In this document: positions 17,502 through 26,055 of the stretch, piece by piece | Layout of the letters: each line of letters starts with the position of its first letter | How positions within the stretch are numbered: the first letter of the stretch is position 1 | From: Cellulomonas sp. JZ18 | GTDB lineage: Bacteria > Actinomycetota > Actinomycetes > Actinomycetales > Cellulomonadaceae | Length of the DNA stretch: 64,000 nt | Direction of reading: 5' to 3' | NCBI RefSeq assembly: GCF_009720485.1 | Contig: NZ_CP045245.1 | Coordinates: 496,001 to 560,000 of the forward strand | Translations under genes and position numbers: made by a program | Notes under the pieces: generated by a model | Database searches by the model: none | Told to the model about the DNA's origin: nothing | What the model saw: the letters and a program-made list of their open reading frames with translations, nothing else

Positions 17502-18469
17502 CCACCCGCCTGCCCCGCCTCGACGCCCGTCCCGCGCTGCGCGCCCTGCACGACGTCGGCCGCGCCGTCGACGTCGTGCACGACGGCACGACGCTCGCCC
17601 GCTACGTGTACGTGCCGGACGACGTGCAGCTCGAGTCGCCCAAGCCGTACGTGCACCCCCTGCGCACCCGCGGCGGTGACCTGGTCAGCGAGTTCCGCCC
17701 GCACGACCACGTGTGGCACAAGGGCATCGCCTGGTCGCTGCCGGTGGTCGGGGACGAGAACTTCTGGGGCGGGCCGACGTTCGTCTCCCCGGAGGCGTCC
17801 GAGCACGGGTACGTGCAGCTCGACAACGACGGGTCGATGGACCACCAGGCGCTCACCCGGCTCGACGTCGGGACGGGTCCGGCGGGCGACCGCGTCGACC
17901 TCGCGCACACCCTGGCCTGGCACACGCAGGGCGGCGAGCACGTCGTGGACGAGGAGCGTGCGCTGGCCGTCGTCGTCCCCGCCGACCGCGACGACGCGTG
18001 GGTGCTCCTGTTCGACACGACGATGACCAACGTCTCCGGCCGCGACCTGCCCATCGGCTCGCCGACGACCCGCGGCCGCGAGAACGCGGGCTACGGCGGC
18101 CTGTTCTGGCGCGGGCCGCGCTCGTTCACCGGCGGCACCCTGCTGGCGCCCGACTTCGCCGGGGGCGAGGAGGTGCGCGGGCAGCGCGGGCCGTGGATGG
18201 GCTTCACCGGCCGGCAGGACGGCACCGGCAACGCCGCGACGATCGTCATGGTCGACGCGCCCGACAACCCCGTCCACCCGCCGCAGTGGTTCGCCCGCCG
18301 GGACATGTTCGCGTGCCTCAACCCCGCGCCGTTCTTCAGCGAGGAGGTGCCGTTCGACGCCGGCGCGACGCTGCGGTTCCGGTATGCCGTGATCGTCGCG
18401 GACGGAACGGGTGATCCTGCGTCGGCCGAGGCGCTCGCGGACCTCGGGGCGGGCATCCTGTCCGCATGA
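17498..18469 (+). CDS. DUF6807 (PmoA-like) protein
   Basis: The 323-residue protein matches the DUF6807 family, formerly annotated methane-oxygenase PmoA because of a misnamed domain; it has no membrane segments and is not a monooxygenase subunit. Characteristic stretches are YVYVPDDVQLESPKPYVHPL near 32, FRPHDHVWHKGIAWSLPVVG near 66 and ENAGYGGLFWRGPRSF near 195. Such proteins are usually encoded with Gfo/Idh oxidoreductases in sugar clusters. Its start overlaps the upstream stop and its stop overlaps the cupin start (ATGA in both cases). The reaction is unknown. Confidence 0.88.
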   Translation: MTTRLPRLDARPALRALHDVGRAVDVVHDGTTLARYVYVPDDVQLESPKPYVHPLRTRGGDLVSEFRPHDHVWHKGIAWSLPVVGDENFWGGPTFVSPEASEHGYVQLDNDGSMDHQALTRLDVGTGPAGDRVDLAHTLAWHTQGGEHVVDEERALAVVVPADRDDAWVLLFDTTMTNVSGRDLPIGSPTTRGRENAGYGGLFWRGPRSFTGGTLLAPDFAGGEEVRGQRGPWMGFTGRQDGTGNAATIVMVDAPDNPVHPPQWFARRDMFACLNPAPFFSEEVPFDAGATLRFRYAVIVADGTGDPASAEALADLGAGILSA

Positions 18470-19209
18470 CCACCCTGCCCGGCGGCGTCAGCGTGAGCCG
18501 CCTGCGGGTGTACGACTGGGCGGCCCCCGACGGTGTCGGGCTCGCCGGGAGCGGCACACCCCACATGCACCTGGCCTCCGCGGAGGCCTACGTCGTCCTG
18601 TCCGGCACCGGCGCGGTGCACACGCTGGGCCCCGACGGGTTCGCGGTGCACCCGCTCGCGCCGGGCGTGATCGTGCAGATGCGCCCCGGCGTCATCCACC
18701 GCGCGGTCAACGACGGGGACCTCGAGGTGCTGGTCGTCATGTCCAACGCCGGCCTGCCCGAGGCCGGGGACGCCGTCATGACGTTCCCGCCGCAGGTGCT
18801 CGCCGACGGTGCGTCCTACCGCGCCGCGGCGACGCTGCCGACCGGGGGGACCCGCGGCGTCGTCTCCGACGCCGACGTCGCGGCGGCCGCCCGCGCCCGG
18901 CGCGACCTCGCGCTCGAGGGGTACGCCGCGCTGATCGCCGCCGCGGAGCGGCAGGGACCGCGGGCCGCGCTGCTGCCGTTCTTCGAGGCCGCGGTGCGGC
19001 TCGTGCGCCCGCAGGTGCCGCGCTGGCAGGACCTGTGGGGGCGGACCGCGTTCGCCGACACCGACGGCACGGCGCGGGTGCTCGAGGGGCTCATGCGCGG
19101 CGCGGCGCCGCACCTGCAGCTCGCGCGCGCGGAGCGGGTGGAGGCGCGTCCCGCGCCCCGGCGGTACGGGATGTGCGGCCGCCTGCAGACCTGGGACCTG
19201 GGCGGGTAG
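18466..19209 (+). CDS. Cupin-domain protein
   Basis: The 247-residue protein has a cupin beta-barrel at about 10-95. The motif PHMHLASAEAYVVLSGTG holds the metal ligands, and VIVQMRPGVIHRAVNDG is the second half. A helical C-terminal part of about 100 residues follows. Cupins act as sugar isomerases, dioxygenases or sensors; none can be chosen here. It is the last gene of the Gfo/Idh-DUF6807-cupin operon, coupled by ATGA at 18466. Confidence 0.85.
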   Translation: MTTLPGGVSVSRLRVYDWAAPDGVGLAGSGTPHMHLASAEAYVVLSGTGAVHTLGPDGFAVHPLAPGVIVQMRPGVIHRAVNDGDLEVLVVMSNAGLPEAGDAVMTFPPQVLADGASYRAAATLPTGGTRGVVSDADVAAAARARRDLALEGYAALIAAAERQGPRAALLPFFEAAVRLVRPQVPRWQDLWGRTAFADTDGTARVLEGLMRGAAPHLQLARAERVEARPAPRRYGMCGRLQTWDLGG

Positions 19210-19285
19210 GACCGGGCCGCAGCACCGGGCAGGGCGCCCGCCCCACCCGTCGGCACGTCACCGCGGTTCGCGGGCACCAGCCGTC

Positions 19286-19339
19286 GACCCCGTGGTCCTG
19301 CAGTGATCGGGCCGCCGGGCGCTGCACTACCACGGGGTC
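19286..19339. repeat. GACCCCG palindrome, copy C, between convergent genes
   Basis: This 54-bp element has an 11-bp perfect outer stem (GACCCCGTGGT / ACCACGGGGTC) and an inner TGCAG/CTGCA stem. It lies between the cupin gene and the convergent PrsW gene, so it probably works as a bidirectional terminator. Confidence 0.75.
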
Positions 19340-19363
19340 GCGGCCGGGCAGGGGGACGGCGGG

Positions 19364-20572
19364 TCAGGCCCGGCCGGCCGAGGCGAGCACGCGGCTGCGG
19401 TCCCCGGTGAGCGACGCGAGCGTCTCGCGCTCGTCGAGGCCGTGGGTGCGCAGGTCGGCGCGCCCGCTGACCGCGAGCTGACGGCGGAACGCGAGCGTCG
19501 TCGCGCGCCGCTGGAAGTCCCGCATGGCCGCCGCCGCCGCGGGCCCGCCGACGCGGCCGGCCCAGTCGACCGCCGCCCGGCGCAGCCGCAGGGACGACAG
19601 CATCTGCACCTCGTGCGGCGCGAACCAGCCGGCCTGCGCGTACTCGGTGAGCCGGTGCTGCACGACCTGGCGCTCCTTGCCGCGCAGCCACAGCGCGATG
19701 CCGACGACCCCGAGGAAGATCGGCACCTGCACGAGCACGTAGACGCTCAGGTACGACCCGCCCGCCAGGACGGACGTGAGGTTCCAGGCGGAGTGCGCGA
19801 CCATCGCGCCGAGCAGGCCGACCGGCAGCGCCCACCAGACCGTGCCCCGGCTGCGCGAGCGCGCCGCCAGACCCAGCGCGGCACCCGTGCACGCCGTGAA
19901 CAGCAGGTGTGCGAACGGCGTCGCGAGGCCGCGCAGCACGAACGTCTCGGCGAGCGCCTCGCCCGCGCGCCCGAAGTAGAGGATGTTCTCCGTGAACGCG
20001 AAGCCCGCGGCGACCATCCCGGCGTAGACGATCCCGTCGACCACACCGTCGAAGTAGCGCCGCCGCGCGAGGTAGAGCACCAGCACCCCGGCGCCCTTCG
20101 CGACCTCCTCGATGATCGGGGCCGACACGACGGCGGCGACGACCGCGCCCGCGTCCAGGCTCCCCGTCGCGTTGGCGACGGTCCACGCCGCCAGGTCGTT
20201 GACCACCGCCGAGACCAGCACGGCGACGCCGGCGCCCCACAGCAGCGCGAACACGAGCGCGCCGCGCGGCTCGGGCTCCCACCGGTCGAGCCACCGGACC
20301 CCGGCGAGCACCAGGCCGAGGGGCACGAGCGCGAGGAGCGTCCCCGTCAGGCCGGGACCCATGCCGACCTGCAGCATGACGACCGCGATCCCCGCGAGCG
20401 CCGCGAGCCCCGCGAGGGCCAGACCGAGCGCGGCGACGACCGTCGCGGTCGCCGAGCGCCCACGTCCGCCCGCCCACTGCGTGGGCACGGCGGCCGGCTG
20501 GTGGGACGTCGCGGTGCTGGGCGTACCGGGCCAGCCGGGTGCGCCGGCGCTGCCGTAGGGGGTGGTCGACAC
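19364..20572 (-). CDS. PrsW-family intramembrane metalloprotease
   Basis: The 402-residue protein has a Gly/Pro/Ala-rich N-terminus and about eight membrane segments. The PrsW motif IIEEVAKG is at 153-160 (Glu155, Glu156, Lys159). Later conserved His-bearing helices are AHLLFTACTG and VAHSAWN. In Bacillus subtilis PrsW cleaves an anti-sigma factor; actinobacterial members are mostly unstudied. GTG 20572 is chosen as start. A -10-like TACTGT on the minus strand ends eight bases upstream (20585-20580), so the message may be leaderless. The C-terminal 120 residues are soluble and charged. Confidence 0.9.
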   Translation of the reverse strand: MSTTPYGSAGAPGWPGTPSTATSHQPAAVPTQWAGGRGRSATATVVAALGLALAGLAALAGIAVVMLQVGMGPGLTGTLLALVPLGLVLAGVRWLDRWEPEPRGALVFALLWGAGVAVLVSAVVNDLAAWTVANATGSLDAGAVVAAVVSAPIIEEVAKGAGVLVLYLARRRYFDGVVDGIVYAGMVAAGFAFTENILYFGRAGEALAETFVLRGLATPFAHLLFTACTGAALGLAARSRSRGTVWWALPVGLLGAMVAHSAWNLTSVLAGGSYLSVYVLVQVPIFLGVVGIALWLRGKERQVVQHRLTEYAQAGWFAPHEVQMLSSLRLRRAAVDWAGRVGGPAAAAAMRDFQRRATTLAFRRQLAVSGRADLRTHGLDERETLASLTGDRSRVLASAGRA

Positions 20573-20660
20573 GCTCGGAACAGTAGCGGCGCGCCGATGC
20601 CCCCACCCGACGAGCGTCCAGGTGCGCACAGGCCCCCGCCTCCCTCCGCCCGCCCCCTCC

Positions 20661-20700
20661 GCCCGCCCCCGCCCACCCCCGCCCACCCCCGCCCACCCCC
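20661..20700. repeat. Short tandem C-rich repeat, G-quadruplex-prone on the minus strand
   Basis: The 10-bp unit GCCCACCCCC occurs three times (20671-20700) after a variant copy (20661-20670). The minus strand therefore carries many runs of three to five G separated by one to three bases, close upstream of the PrsW start. Confidence 0.75.
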
Positions 20701-20704
20701 GCCC

Positions 20705-20789
20705 GTTCGCCGCCGAGCGCGCCCCTTGTCGCACGAGCGCACCCTTCATGTCGGGCGCGCTCGCGCGGGAAGTGGCGCGCTCGCCGAAC
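20705..20789. repeat. Compound palindrome built from GAGCGCGCC half-sites
   Basis: Four related half-sites occur: GAGCGCGCCC and GAGCGCACCC on the plus strand, then GGGCGCGCTC and GGCGCGCTC inverted. The outermost arms include GTTCGC and GCCGAAC. No gene is present in 20573-20850. Confidence 0.6.
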
Positions 20790-20850
20790 CGCGCACCCGG
20801 CGGCCGACGGTTGCGCGGCCGGCGAGGGCTGCGGGCGCGGGCGGGCGGCG

Positions 20851-22548
20851 TCAGTCGGCGGCGGCGTACGAGTCGACGACCGACAGGTCCAGGGCGAAGT
20901 CGACCGGCGTCGCGCCGAACAGCAGGCGCCCCGCCTCCTCCGCGGACGCGCGCACGGCGGCGGCGACCTCGTCCGCGACGGCCGCGGGGGAGTGCACGAC
21001 CACCTCGTCGTGCAGGAAGAACACGAGGTGCGGGCGGCCCTCCACGCCGCGCAGCCGGCGGCGCAGCGACGCCATCCAGCACATCGCCCACTCGGCGGCG
21101 GTGCCCTGGACGACGAAGTTGCGCGTGAAGCGCCCGCGGTCCCGCGCCCGGCGGCGCGTCTCGCGGACGTCGTCCGCCCCGGCGCCCTCACCGGCGGCCG
21201 CGGCCAGCGCGACGCGCAGCGCCTCGGACGCCGGCGGGGACGACCGGCCGAGCCACGTCGTCACGACGTCGCCGCGCTCACCGGCCCGCGCGGCGTCCTC
21301 GACGAGCGCGACCGCCCGCGGGAACGCCCGCGCCAGGTGCGGCATGAGCTGCGCAGCCGCACCGGACGTCGCGCCGTAGATCGCGCCGAGCATCGCGTAC
21401 TTCGCGTCCGTCCGGGTCGGGACGACGCCCGCGTCGGCGACGCCCTGGTACAGGTCGGCGTGCCGCGCGGCGGCCGCCATGTCGCGGTCGCCGGACATCG
21501 CGGCGAGCACGCGCGGCTCCAGCTGGGCGGCGTCCGCCACGACGAGCCGCCAGCCGGGGTCGGCCCGCACGGCGTCGCGCACCTGCGCGGGCAGCTGCAG
21601 CGCCCCGCCGCCGTCGGACGCCCACCGCCCGGTGACCACCCCGCCCACCACGTACTCCGGCCGGAACCGCCCGTCGTGCACCCACTGGTCGAGCCAGGCC
21701 CACCCGTTCGCGGACAGCAGGCGGGACAGCTTCTTGTACTCCAGCAGCGGTGCGACGACGGGGTGGTCGAGCCCGCGCACCTCCCACTTGCTGGTCGACT
21801 GCACGTCGAAGCCCTGCAGTCGCAGCGCGCGCAGCAGGTCCGGCGGCGAGTCCGGGTTGAGGTGCGGGGCGACGAGCGCCGTGCGGATCTCCTCGGCGAG
21901 CTCCTCGAGGCGCTGCGGCCGCGCGCCGCCCCACGGCCGGGGCCCCAGGAGGTCCGTGAGGATCGCGTCGTGCACGGCCGCGTCCCACGGCAGGCCGTCG
22001 TGGTGCATCTCGGCGGCGATCAGCGCACCCGTCGACTCGGCCGCGAGCAGCAGGCGCAGGCGGGCGGCGTGCGTCGCGCCCGCGACCGCGTCGAGCTGGG
22101 CACGCAGCTCGGCGAGGGGGTCGCGTGCCGTCGTGGCGTCGGGTGCCGCCTCGTCGGCCGCGTCGAGGTCGTCCAGCGCGTCGAACAGGGACGGCGCGTG
22201 CGGCGTCGGCGTCGGCACGTCGTCGTCCCAGGGTCCGGGCGGCGCGAGCGCGAGCGCCGAGCCGGCCGCCCGTGCGGAGTGCCGCAGGATCGCGTGGCAC
22301 AGCCGCAGGTCGTGGCAGCGCTCGACGCGCACGCCGGCGGCGAGCAGCGGCGGGTAGCGGGTGCGCGTGTCGTCCCAGACCCAGCGCGGCGGTGCGCCGT
22401 CGGCCGCGGCCTCGACCCGGCGGACCTGGTCGGCGAGAGCCTCGGCCGGCGTCGTGCGTCGGGCCGTCTCGCTCGCGTGCTCGTCGAGGTCGACCAGAGT
22501 GACGGTGCGCGCGGACGCGTCGGGGACGACGACGACGTACGCGGGCAC
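20851..22548 (-). CDS. PolA-like bifunctional 3'-5' exonuclease/DNA polymerase
   Basis: The 565-residue protein is a family A DNA polymerase without the 5' nuclease domain and with a degenerate exonuclease part in the first 200 residues. Polymerase motif A is VVADAAQLEPRVLA, motif B KYAMLGAIYGATS, and motif C FLHDEVVVHSP (Asp514, Glu515). The sequence FVVQGTAAEWAM is also typical. These proteins are widespread in actinobacteria beside the true PolA and may act in repair or damage tolerance. GTG 22548 follows GAGGATGAGAC. A Glu/Asp-rich loop (SLFDALDDLDAADEAA) separates the two parts. Confidence 0.92.
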   Translation of the reverse strand: MPAYVVVVPDASARTVTLVDLDEHASETARRTTPAEALADQVRRVEAAADGAPPRWVWDDTRTRYPPLLAAGVRVERCHDLRLCHAILRHSARAAGSALALAPPGPWDDDVPTPTPHAPSLFDALDDLDAADEAAPDATTARDPLAELRAQLDAVAGATHAARLRLLLAAESTGALIAAEMHHDGLPWDAAVHDAILTDLLGPRPWGGARPQRLEELAEEIRTALVAPHLNPDSPPDLLRALRLQGFDVQSTSKWEVRGLDHPVVAPLLEYKKLSRLLSANGWAWLDQWVHDGRFRPEYVVGGVVTGRWASDGGGALQLPAQVRDAVRADPGWRLVVADAAQLEPRVLAAMSGDRDMAAAARHADLYQGVADAGVVPTRTDAKYAMLGAIYGATSGAAAQLMPHLARAFPRAVALVEDAARAGERGDVVTTWLGRSSPPASEALRVALAAAAGEGAGADDVRETRRRARDRGRFTRNFVVQGTAAEWAMCWMASLRRRLRGVEGRPHLVFFLHDEVVVHSPAAVADEVAAAVRASAEEAGRLLFGATPVDFALDLSVVDSYAAAD

Positions 22549-22607
22549 GTCTCATCCTCGCGCGTGCCACCGACACCGGGCCGCCGCCGCCCGGGCCCGT
22601 GCGGCAC

Positions 22608-22636
22608 GCACCGACGGGTGCACCCACCGTCGGTGC
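22608..22636. terminator. Terminator hairpin
   Basis: GCACCGACGG (22608-22617) pairs perfectly with CCGTCGGTGC (22627-22636) around a nine-base loop. It lies downstream of the minus-strand gene ending at 22670. Confidence 0.65.
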
Positions 22637-22669
22637 GGCGGCACCGGCCCGCGCCGGCGGCGGCCCGCG

Positions 22670-22996
22670 TCAGCGGACGAGCGCCGCGCGTACGGCGCCG
22701 CCCGGGACCGCGAGCCACGCGTCGCCGTGCGGACCGTCGAGCGTGAGCAGGACGTCCCCGGTCGCGGTGTCGACGACGACCGCGGCGTGCCCCGCGTCGA
22801 ACGTGCGCCCCGCGTGCACCATCGCGTCGAGCAGGGGCGCCGACGGCCACGCGAGCGTCGTGACGCCCTCCGGCGCGAACACGTGCGCGACCAGCGTCTG
22901 GTCGTCGCGGTGCAGCGTCGCCGTCACCACCGTGCCGTCGCGCAGCAGCACGCACGCCGCGTGCGTGAGCGTCGACGTGGCCGTGATCCTGTGCAT
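22670..22996 (-). CDS. Hypothetical protein
   Basis: The 108-residue protein was not recognised. It appears to be a compact beta-rich protein (TLTHAACVLLRDGTVVTATL, AHVFAPEGVTTLAWPSAPLL, AAVVVDTATGDVLLTLDG) with no signal peptide or membrane helix. ATG 22996 follows GGAGGG. A terminator hairpin follows the stop, and base composition matches the neighbours, which supports a real gene. The next gene upstream is transcribed away from it. Confidence 0.65.
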   Translation of the reverse strand: MHRITATSTLTHAACVLLRDGTVVTATLHRDDQTLVAHVFAPEGVTTLAWPSAPLLDAMVHAGRTFDAGHAAVVVDTATGDVLLTLDGPHGDAWLAVPGGAVRAALVR

Positions 22997-23111
22997 CGTC
23001 GTGCCCTCCCCCTCGGTCCGTCCACGCAGGAAGGGGCACGAGGACGGCCGGTGATACCTGTCGCGGCCGGGGAGGACGCGGAGCCGGGCCGGGCGCCGGT
23101 AGCGTGCCCGC

Positions 23112-23834
23112 GTGCCGACCAGCCCCGGGCCCGCCGTCGTCGCCACCGACTCGCGCGACGCCGCATTCGCCCGCTACCTGCGCTCCCTGGCCGCCTCGTG
23201 GGACGGGCTCGCGGCGCCCGACCCGGACGCGTCGGTGCGGCGCGCACCGGGCTTCGTCGCGCTGCGGCACCCGCACCGGCCGGTGCTGACGAACGTCGCG
23301 GTGCTCGACGCGGCGGCGACGGGCGACGCGCTCGCGGCCGTCGCACCCGGGCCCTTCGCGGCGTGGTCGCACGACCCGGCGGGGGAGGCCGCGCTGGCGG
23401 CGGCGGGACTGCGCCGCGACGTCGTGACCTGGCCGATGCTGGCCGCGCTGGACGACCCGCGTGCGTGCGACGACGGCGACCGGCGCGCGGACGGGGTCCG
23501 CGAGGTGGAGCCCGCGGTGGTCGCACGGCTCAACGGCGTCGACCCGGACCTCGTCGACGGCGTGCCCGGGATGCGCGCGTTCGCCACGGCGGGGACCGAG
23601 GCGGGGCTCGTGCTGCAGCCGGTGGAGGACGACGTCGTCGTGTCGTTCGTCGTCACCCGCCCCGACGCCCGCCGTCAGGGCTGGGCGACGATCCTGCTGC
23701 GCGCCGCCCTGTCCGCGGTGCGCGCGGACGGCGCGGGGACGGCGACGCTGCAGGCCACCGCCGAGGCGCGCGGGCTGTACGAACGGTGCGGGTTCCGGGT
23801 CGTCGGACGCTGGCAGGAGTGGGTGCCGGCCTGA
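23112..23834 (+). CDS. GNAT-family N-acetyltransferase
   Basis: The 240-residue protein has a GNAT fold in its C-terminal half. The acetyl-CoA-binding segment is VVTRPDARRQGWATILLRAAL (positions about 180-200), and GLYERCGFRVVGRWQEW is the usual C-terminal beta-strand pair. The N-terminal half is a related, more diverged GNAT-like region (FVALRHPHRPVLTNVAVLD). GTG 23112 is the start. The substrate is unknown. It converges on the GH42 gene across a terminator hairpin. Confidence 0.87.
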   Translation: MPTSPGPAVVATDSRDAAFARYLRSLAASWDGLAAPDPDASVRRAPGFVALRHPHRPVLTNVAVLDAAATGDALAAVAPGPFAAWSHDPAGEAALAAAGLRRDVVTWPMLAALDDPRACDDGDRRADGVREVEPAVVARLNGVDPDLVDGVPGMRAFATAGTEAGLVLQPVEDDVVVSFVVTRPDARRQGWATILLRAALSAVRADGAGTATLQATAEARGLYERCGFRVVGRWQEWVPA

Positions 23835-23867
23835 CCGCGGGCCGGTGCGCGGACGAGCCGGCGTGAC

Positions 23868-23903
23868 GACGGCCGCGGCGCGGGACCCCGCACCGCGGCC
23901 GTC
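23868..23903. terminator. Bidirectional terminator hairpin
   Basis: GACGGCCGCGG (23868-23878) pairs perfectly with CCGCGGCCGTC (23893-23903) around a 14-base loop, between the convergent GNAT and GH42 genes. Confidence 0.7.
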
Positions 23904-23912
23904 ACCACCGCG

Positions 23913-25949
23913 TCAGGACGCCTCGCGCACCACCTCGACCGCGCCGGCCGCGACCTCGAGCGTGCCGTCGACGTCGCGCGCGTCCACCAGGGCGCGTCCG
24001 GACGCCGCGACCGTGACCGGGGCGTCCGTGTGGTTGAGCACGAACAGCCAGGACCGGCCGTCGTCGGCGACCCGGCGGGTCACCTCGACGCCCTCGGGCA
24101 AATCGGGGACGACGCGCGGCACGCCGGACTCCTCGACGAGCGCGTCGACGACCCGCTGCAGCGCGTCCGCGTCGGTCGGCCAGGTCGCGAGGTACCAGGC
24201 GGCACCCTCGCCGACCGAGCGGCGCGTCACGGCCGGCACCCCGTCGAGCGGACCGCCGACGAAGCGGCGGACGACATCGGTGCCGTCCAGCGCGTGCACC
24301 TTCTCGCTCCACAGCTCGCCCTCGGTGCCGTCGTCCAGCCGGACGCGCTCGTCGGGCTGCAGGGGCCAGAACTCCTCGGTGCGCACGCCGAGCAGGTCGC
24401 GGAACGCCCCCGGGTAGCCGCCGAGGCGCACGTGGTCGTGCTCGTCGACGATCCCGGAGAAGAACGTGACCAGCACGGACGCACCGCGCTCGGCCGCGGC
24501 GGCGACGGCGGCCGCGCCCTCGTCGGTCACCAGGTACAGCGCGGGGACGAGGACGAGGTCGTAGCCCGTGAGGTCGTCGGTGGCGCGCACGACGTCCGCC
24601 TCGACGGCGCGGCGGGCGAGCGCGTGGTGCAGCGCGACGGCCTGCTGCCGGGGGTCGAGCGCGTCCGTCGGGTGCGAGTCGAGCTGCGCGGCCCACGTCG
24701 ACGGCCAGTCGAACAGCACGGCCGCGCGCGGGCGCTGCGTGGCGCCGCGCACCTCGCCGACCGCCTTGAGCAGGTTCCCCAGGCGGACGGTGTTGCGCCA
24801 CACGTCGGTGTCCGTGCCGGCGTGGGGGAGCATCGCCGAGTGGTACTTCTCCGCCCCCGCGGCGGACTGGCGCCACTGGAAGAACATGATCGCGTCGGCG
24901 CCGTGCGCGAGGTGCTGCACCGAGTGGCGCAGCGACTCGTCGGAGGTGCGGGCGCGGTTGCGGCCCTGCCAGTTGACCGCGGACGTGGAGTGCTCCATGA
25001 GCATCCACGGCTCGCCCTTCGCGACCGACCGCGTCAGGTCCGCGCTGAACGCGAGCTCGACGTGCGGGGCCGGGTCGTCGGCGTAGACGTAGTGGTCGTT
25101 CGAGACGACGTCGACCTCGTCGGCCCACCGCGCGTAGTCCATGTTCCCCGTGTGCCGCTGGACCATGAAGTTGGTCGTCGCCGGCACGTGCGGGGTCACC
25201 TCGCGCAGCACGTCCCGCAGGTCGGTGTAGTACGACAGCAGCTCGTCGCTGGAGTACCGGGCGAAGTCGAGGCGGTGCGTCGGGTTGACCAGCGTCGCGG
25301 CGGTGCGCGGCGGCAGGACCTCGTCGAACGAGCCGTACTGCTGGGACCAGAACGCCGTGCCCCACGCGTGGTTCAGCGCGTCCACGGTGCCGTAGCGGGC
25401 CCGGAGCCAGGCGCGGAACGCCGTCGCGGCGTCGTCGGAGAAGTCGTGCGGGACGTGGCAGCCGATCTCGTTGTCGACGTGCCAGACCGCGAGCGCCGGG
25501 TGGTCCGCGTACCGCTCGGCGACCCGCCGGGCCATCGCGAGCGCGTACCGGCGCCACACCGGGGAGGCGATCCGGTAGTGCTGGCGCGAGCCGGGCCACA
25601 GGACCGTGCCGTCGTCGCGGACCGGCAGGATCTCCGGGTGCTTCGTCGTCAGCCACGGCGGCGGGCTCGCCGTGGCGGTCGCCAGGCTCACGCGGATGCC
25701 CGCGCCGTGCAGGCGGTCCATGGTCGTGTCGAGCCACGTCCAGTCGAGCTCGCCCTCGCGCGGCTCGATGCGAGCCCAGGAGAAGATCGCGACGCTGACG
25801 ATCGTGACGCCCGCCTCCTGCATGAGGCGCACGTCCTCCTGCCGGACCTCGTCGGGCCACTGCTCGGGGTTGTAGTCACCGCCGTAGCCGATGCCGTCGA
25901 GCCCGAGGGGCCAGCGTGCGCGGTCGGGGTGCTGCGCGGATGCTGTCAC
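23913..25949 (-). CDS. GH42 beta-galactosidase
   Basis: The 678-residue enzyme is a family 42 beta-galactosidase. The TIM barrel starts IGYGGDYNPEQWP near 20, the acid/base Glu161 is in WHVDNEIGCH and the nucleophile Glu319 in WMLMEHSTSAVNW. A trimerisation domain (AAVLFDWPSTWAAQLDS onward) and a C-terminal beta-domain follow. There is no signal peptide, so it acts on imported beta-galactosides such as galactan or rhamnogalacturonan side-chain fragments. GTG 25949 is the start. It is divergent from a Gfo/Idh gene, with a palindromic operator between them, so both are probably induced together. Confidence 0.95.
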   Translation of the reverse strand: MTASAQHPDRARWPLGLDGIGYGGDYNPEQWPDEVRQEDVRLMQEAGVTIVSVAIFSWARIEPREGELDWTWLDTTMDRLHGAGIRVSLATATASPPPWLTTKHPEILPVRDDGTVLWPGSRQHYRIASPVWRRYALAMARRVAERYADHPALAVWHVDNEIGCHVPHDFSDDAATAFRAWLRARYGTVDALNHAWGTAFWSQQYGSFDEVLPPRTAATLVNPTHRLDFARYSSDELLSYYTDLRDVLREVTPHVPATTNFMVQRHTGNMDYARWADEVDVVSNDHYVYADDPAPHVELAFSADLTRSVAKGEPWMLMEHSTSAVNWQGRNRARTSDESLRHSVQHLAHGADAIMFFQWRQSAAGAEKYHSAMLPHAGTDTDVWRNTVRLGNLLKAVGEVRGATQRPRAAVLFDWPSTWAAQLDSHPTDALDPRQQAVALHHALARRAVEADVVRATDDLTGYDLVLVPALYLVTDEGAAAVAAAAERGASVLVTFFSGIVDEHDHVRLGGYPGAFRDLLGVRTEEFWPLQPDERVRLDDGTEGELWSEKVHALDGTDVVRRFVGGPLDGVPAVTRRSVGEGAAWYLATWPTDADALQRVVDALVEESGVPRVVPDLPEGVEVTRRVADDGRSWLFVLNHTDAPVTVAASGRALVDARDVDGTLEVAAGAVEVVREAS

Positions 25950-25984
25950 GGTGTCGCTCTCTCCTCGTCGAGTGGGGCGTCACC

Positions 25985-26005
25985 TACAGTAGTGAACCGA
26001 TTCAC
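25985..26005. promoter_or_regulatory. Divergent -10 boxes and LacI-type operator (GH42 / Gfo-Idh)
   Basis: GTGAACCGATTCAC (25992-26005) has 5-bp GTGAA/TTCAC arms. TACAGT (25985-25990) fits a -10 box for the plus strand, and TACTGT on the minus strand (25991-25986) fits one for the GH42 gene. The two boxes overlap, so one bound repressor could close both promoters. Confidence 0.7.
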
Positions 26006-26055
26006 CGTCACCGACGACGGCTCGTCGTGACGGCCACCCGACCCGAGGGGACCTC

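Noticed and set aside
17498..18469. Particulate methane monooxygenase subunit PmoA
   Set aside because: The protein is soluble and has the DUF6807 pattern; the PmoA label in databases comes from a naming problem, and the context is sugar metabolism.
20671..20700. CRISPR-like array
   Set aside because: The repeats are 10 bp with no spacers and there are no cas genes in the window; the same holds for the 14-bp repeats at 42491-42532.
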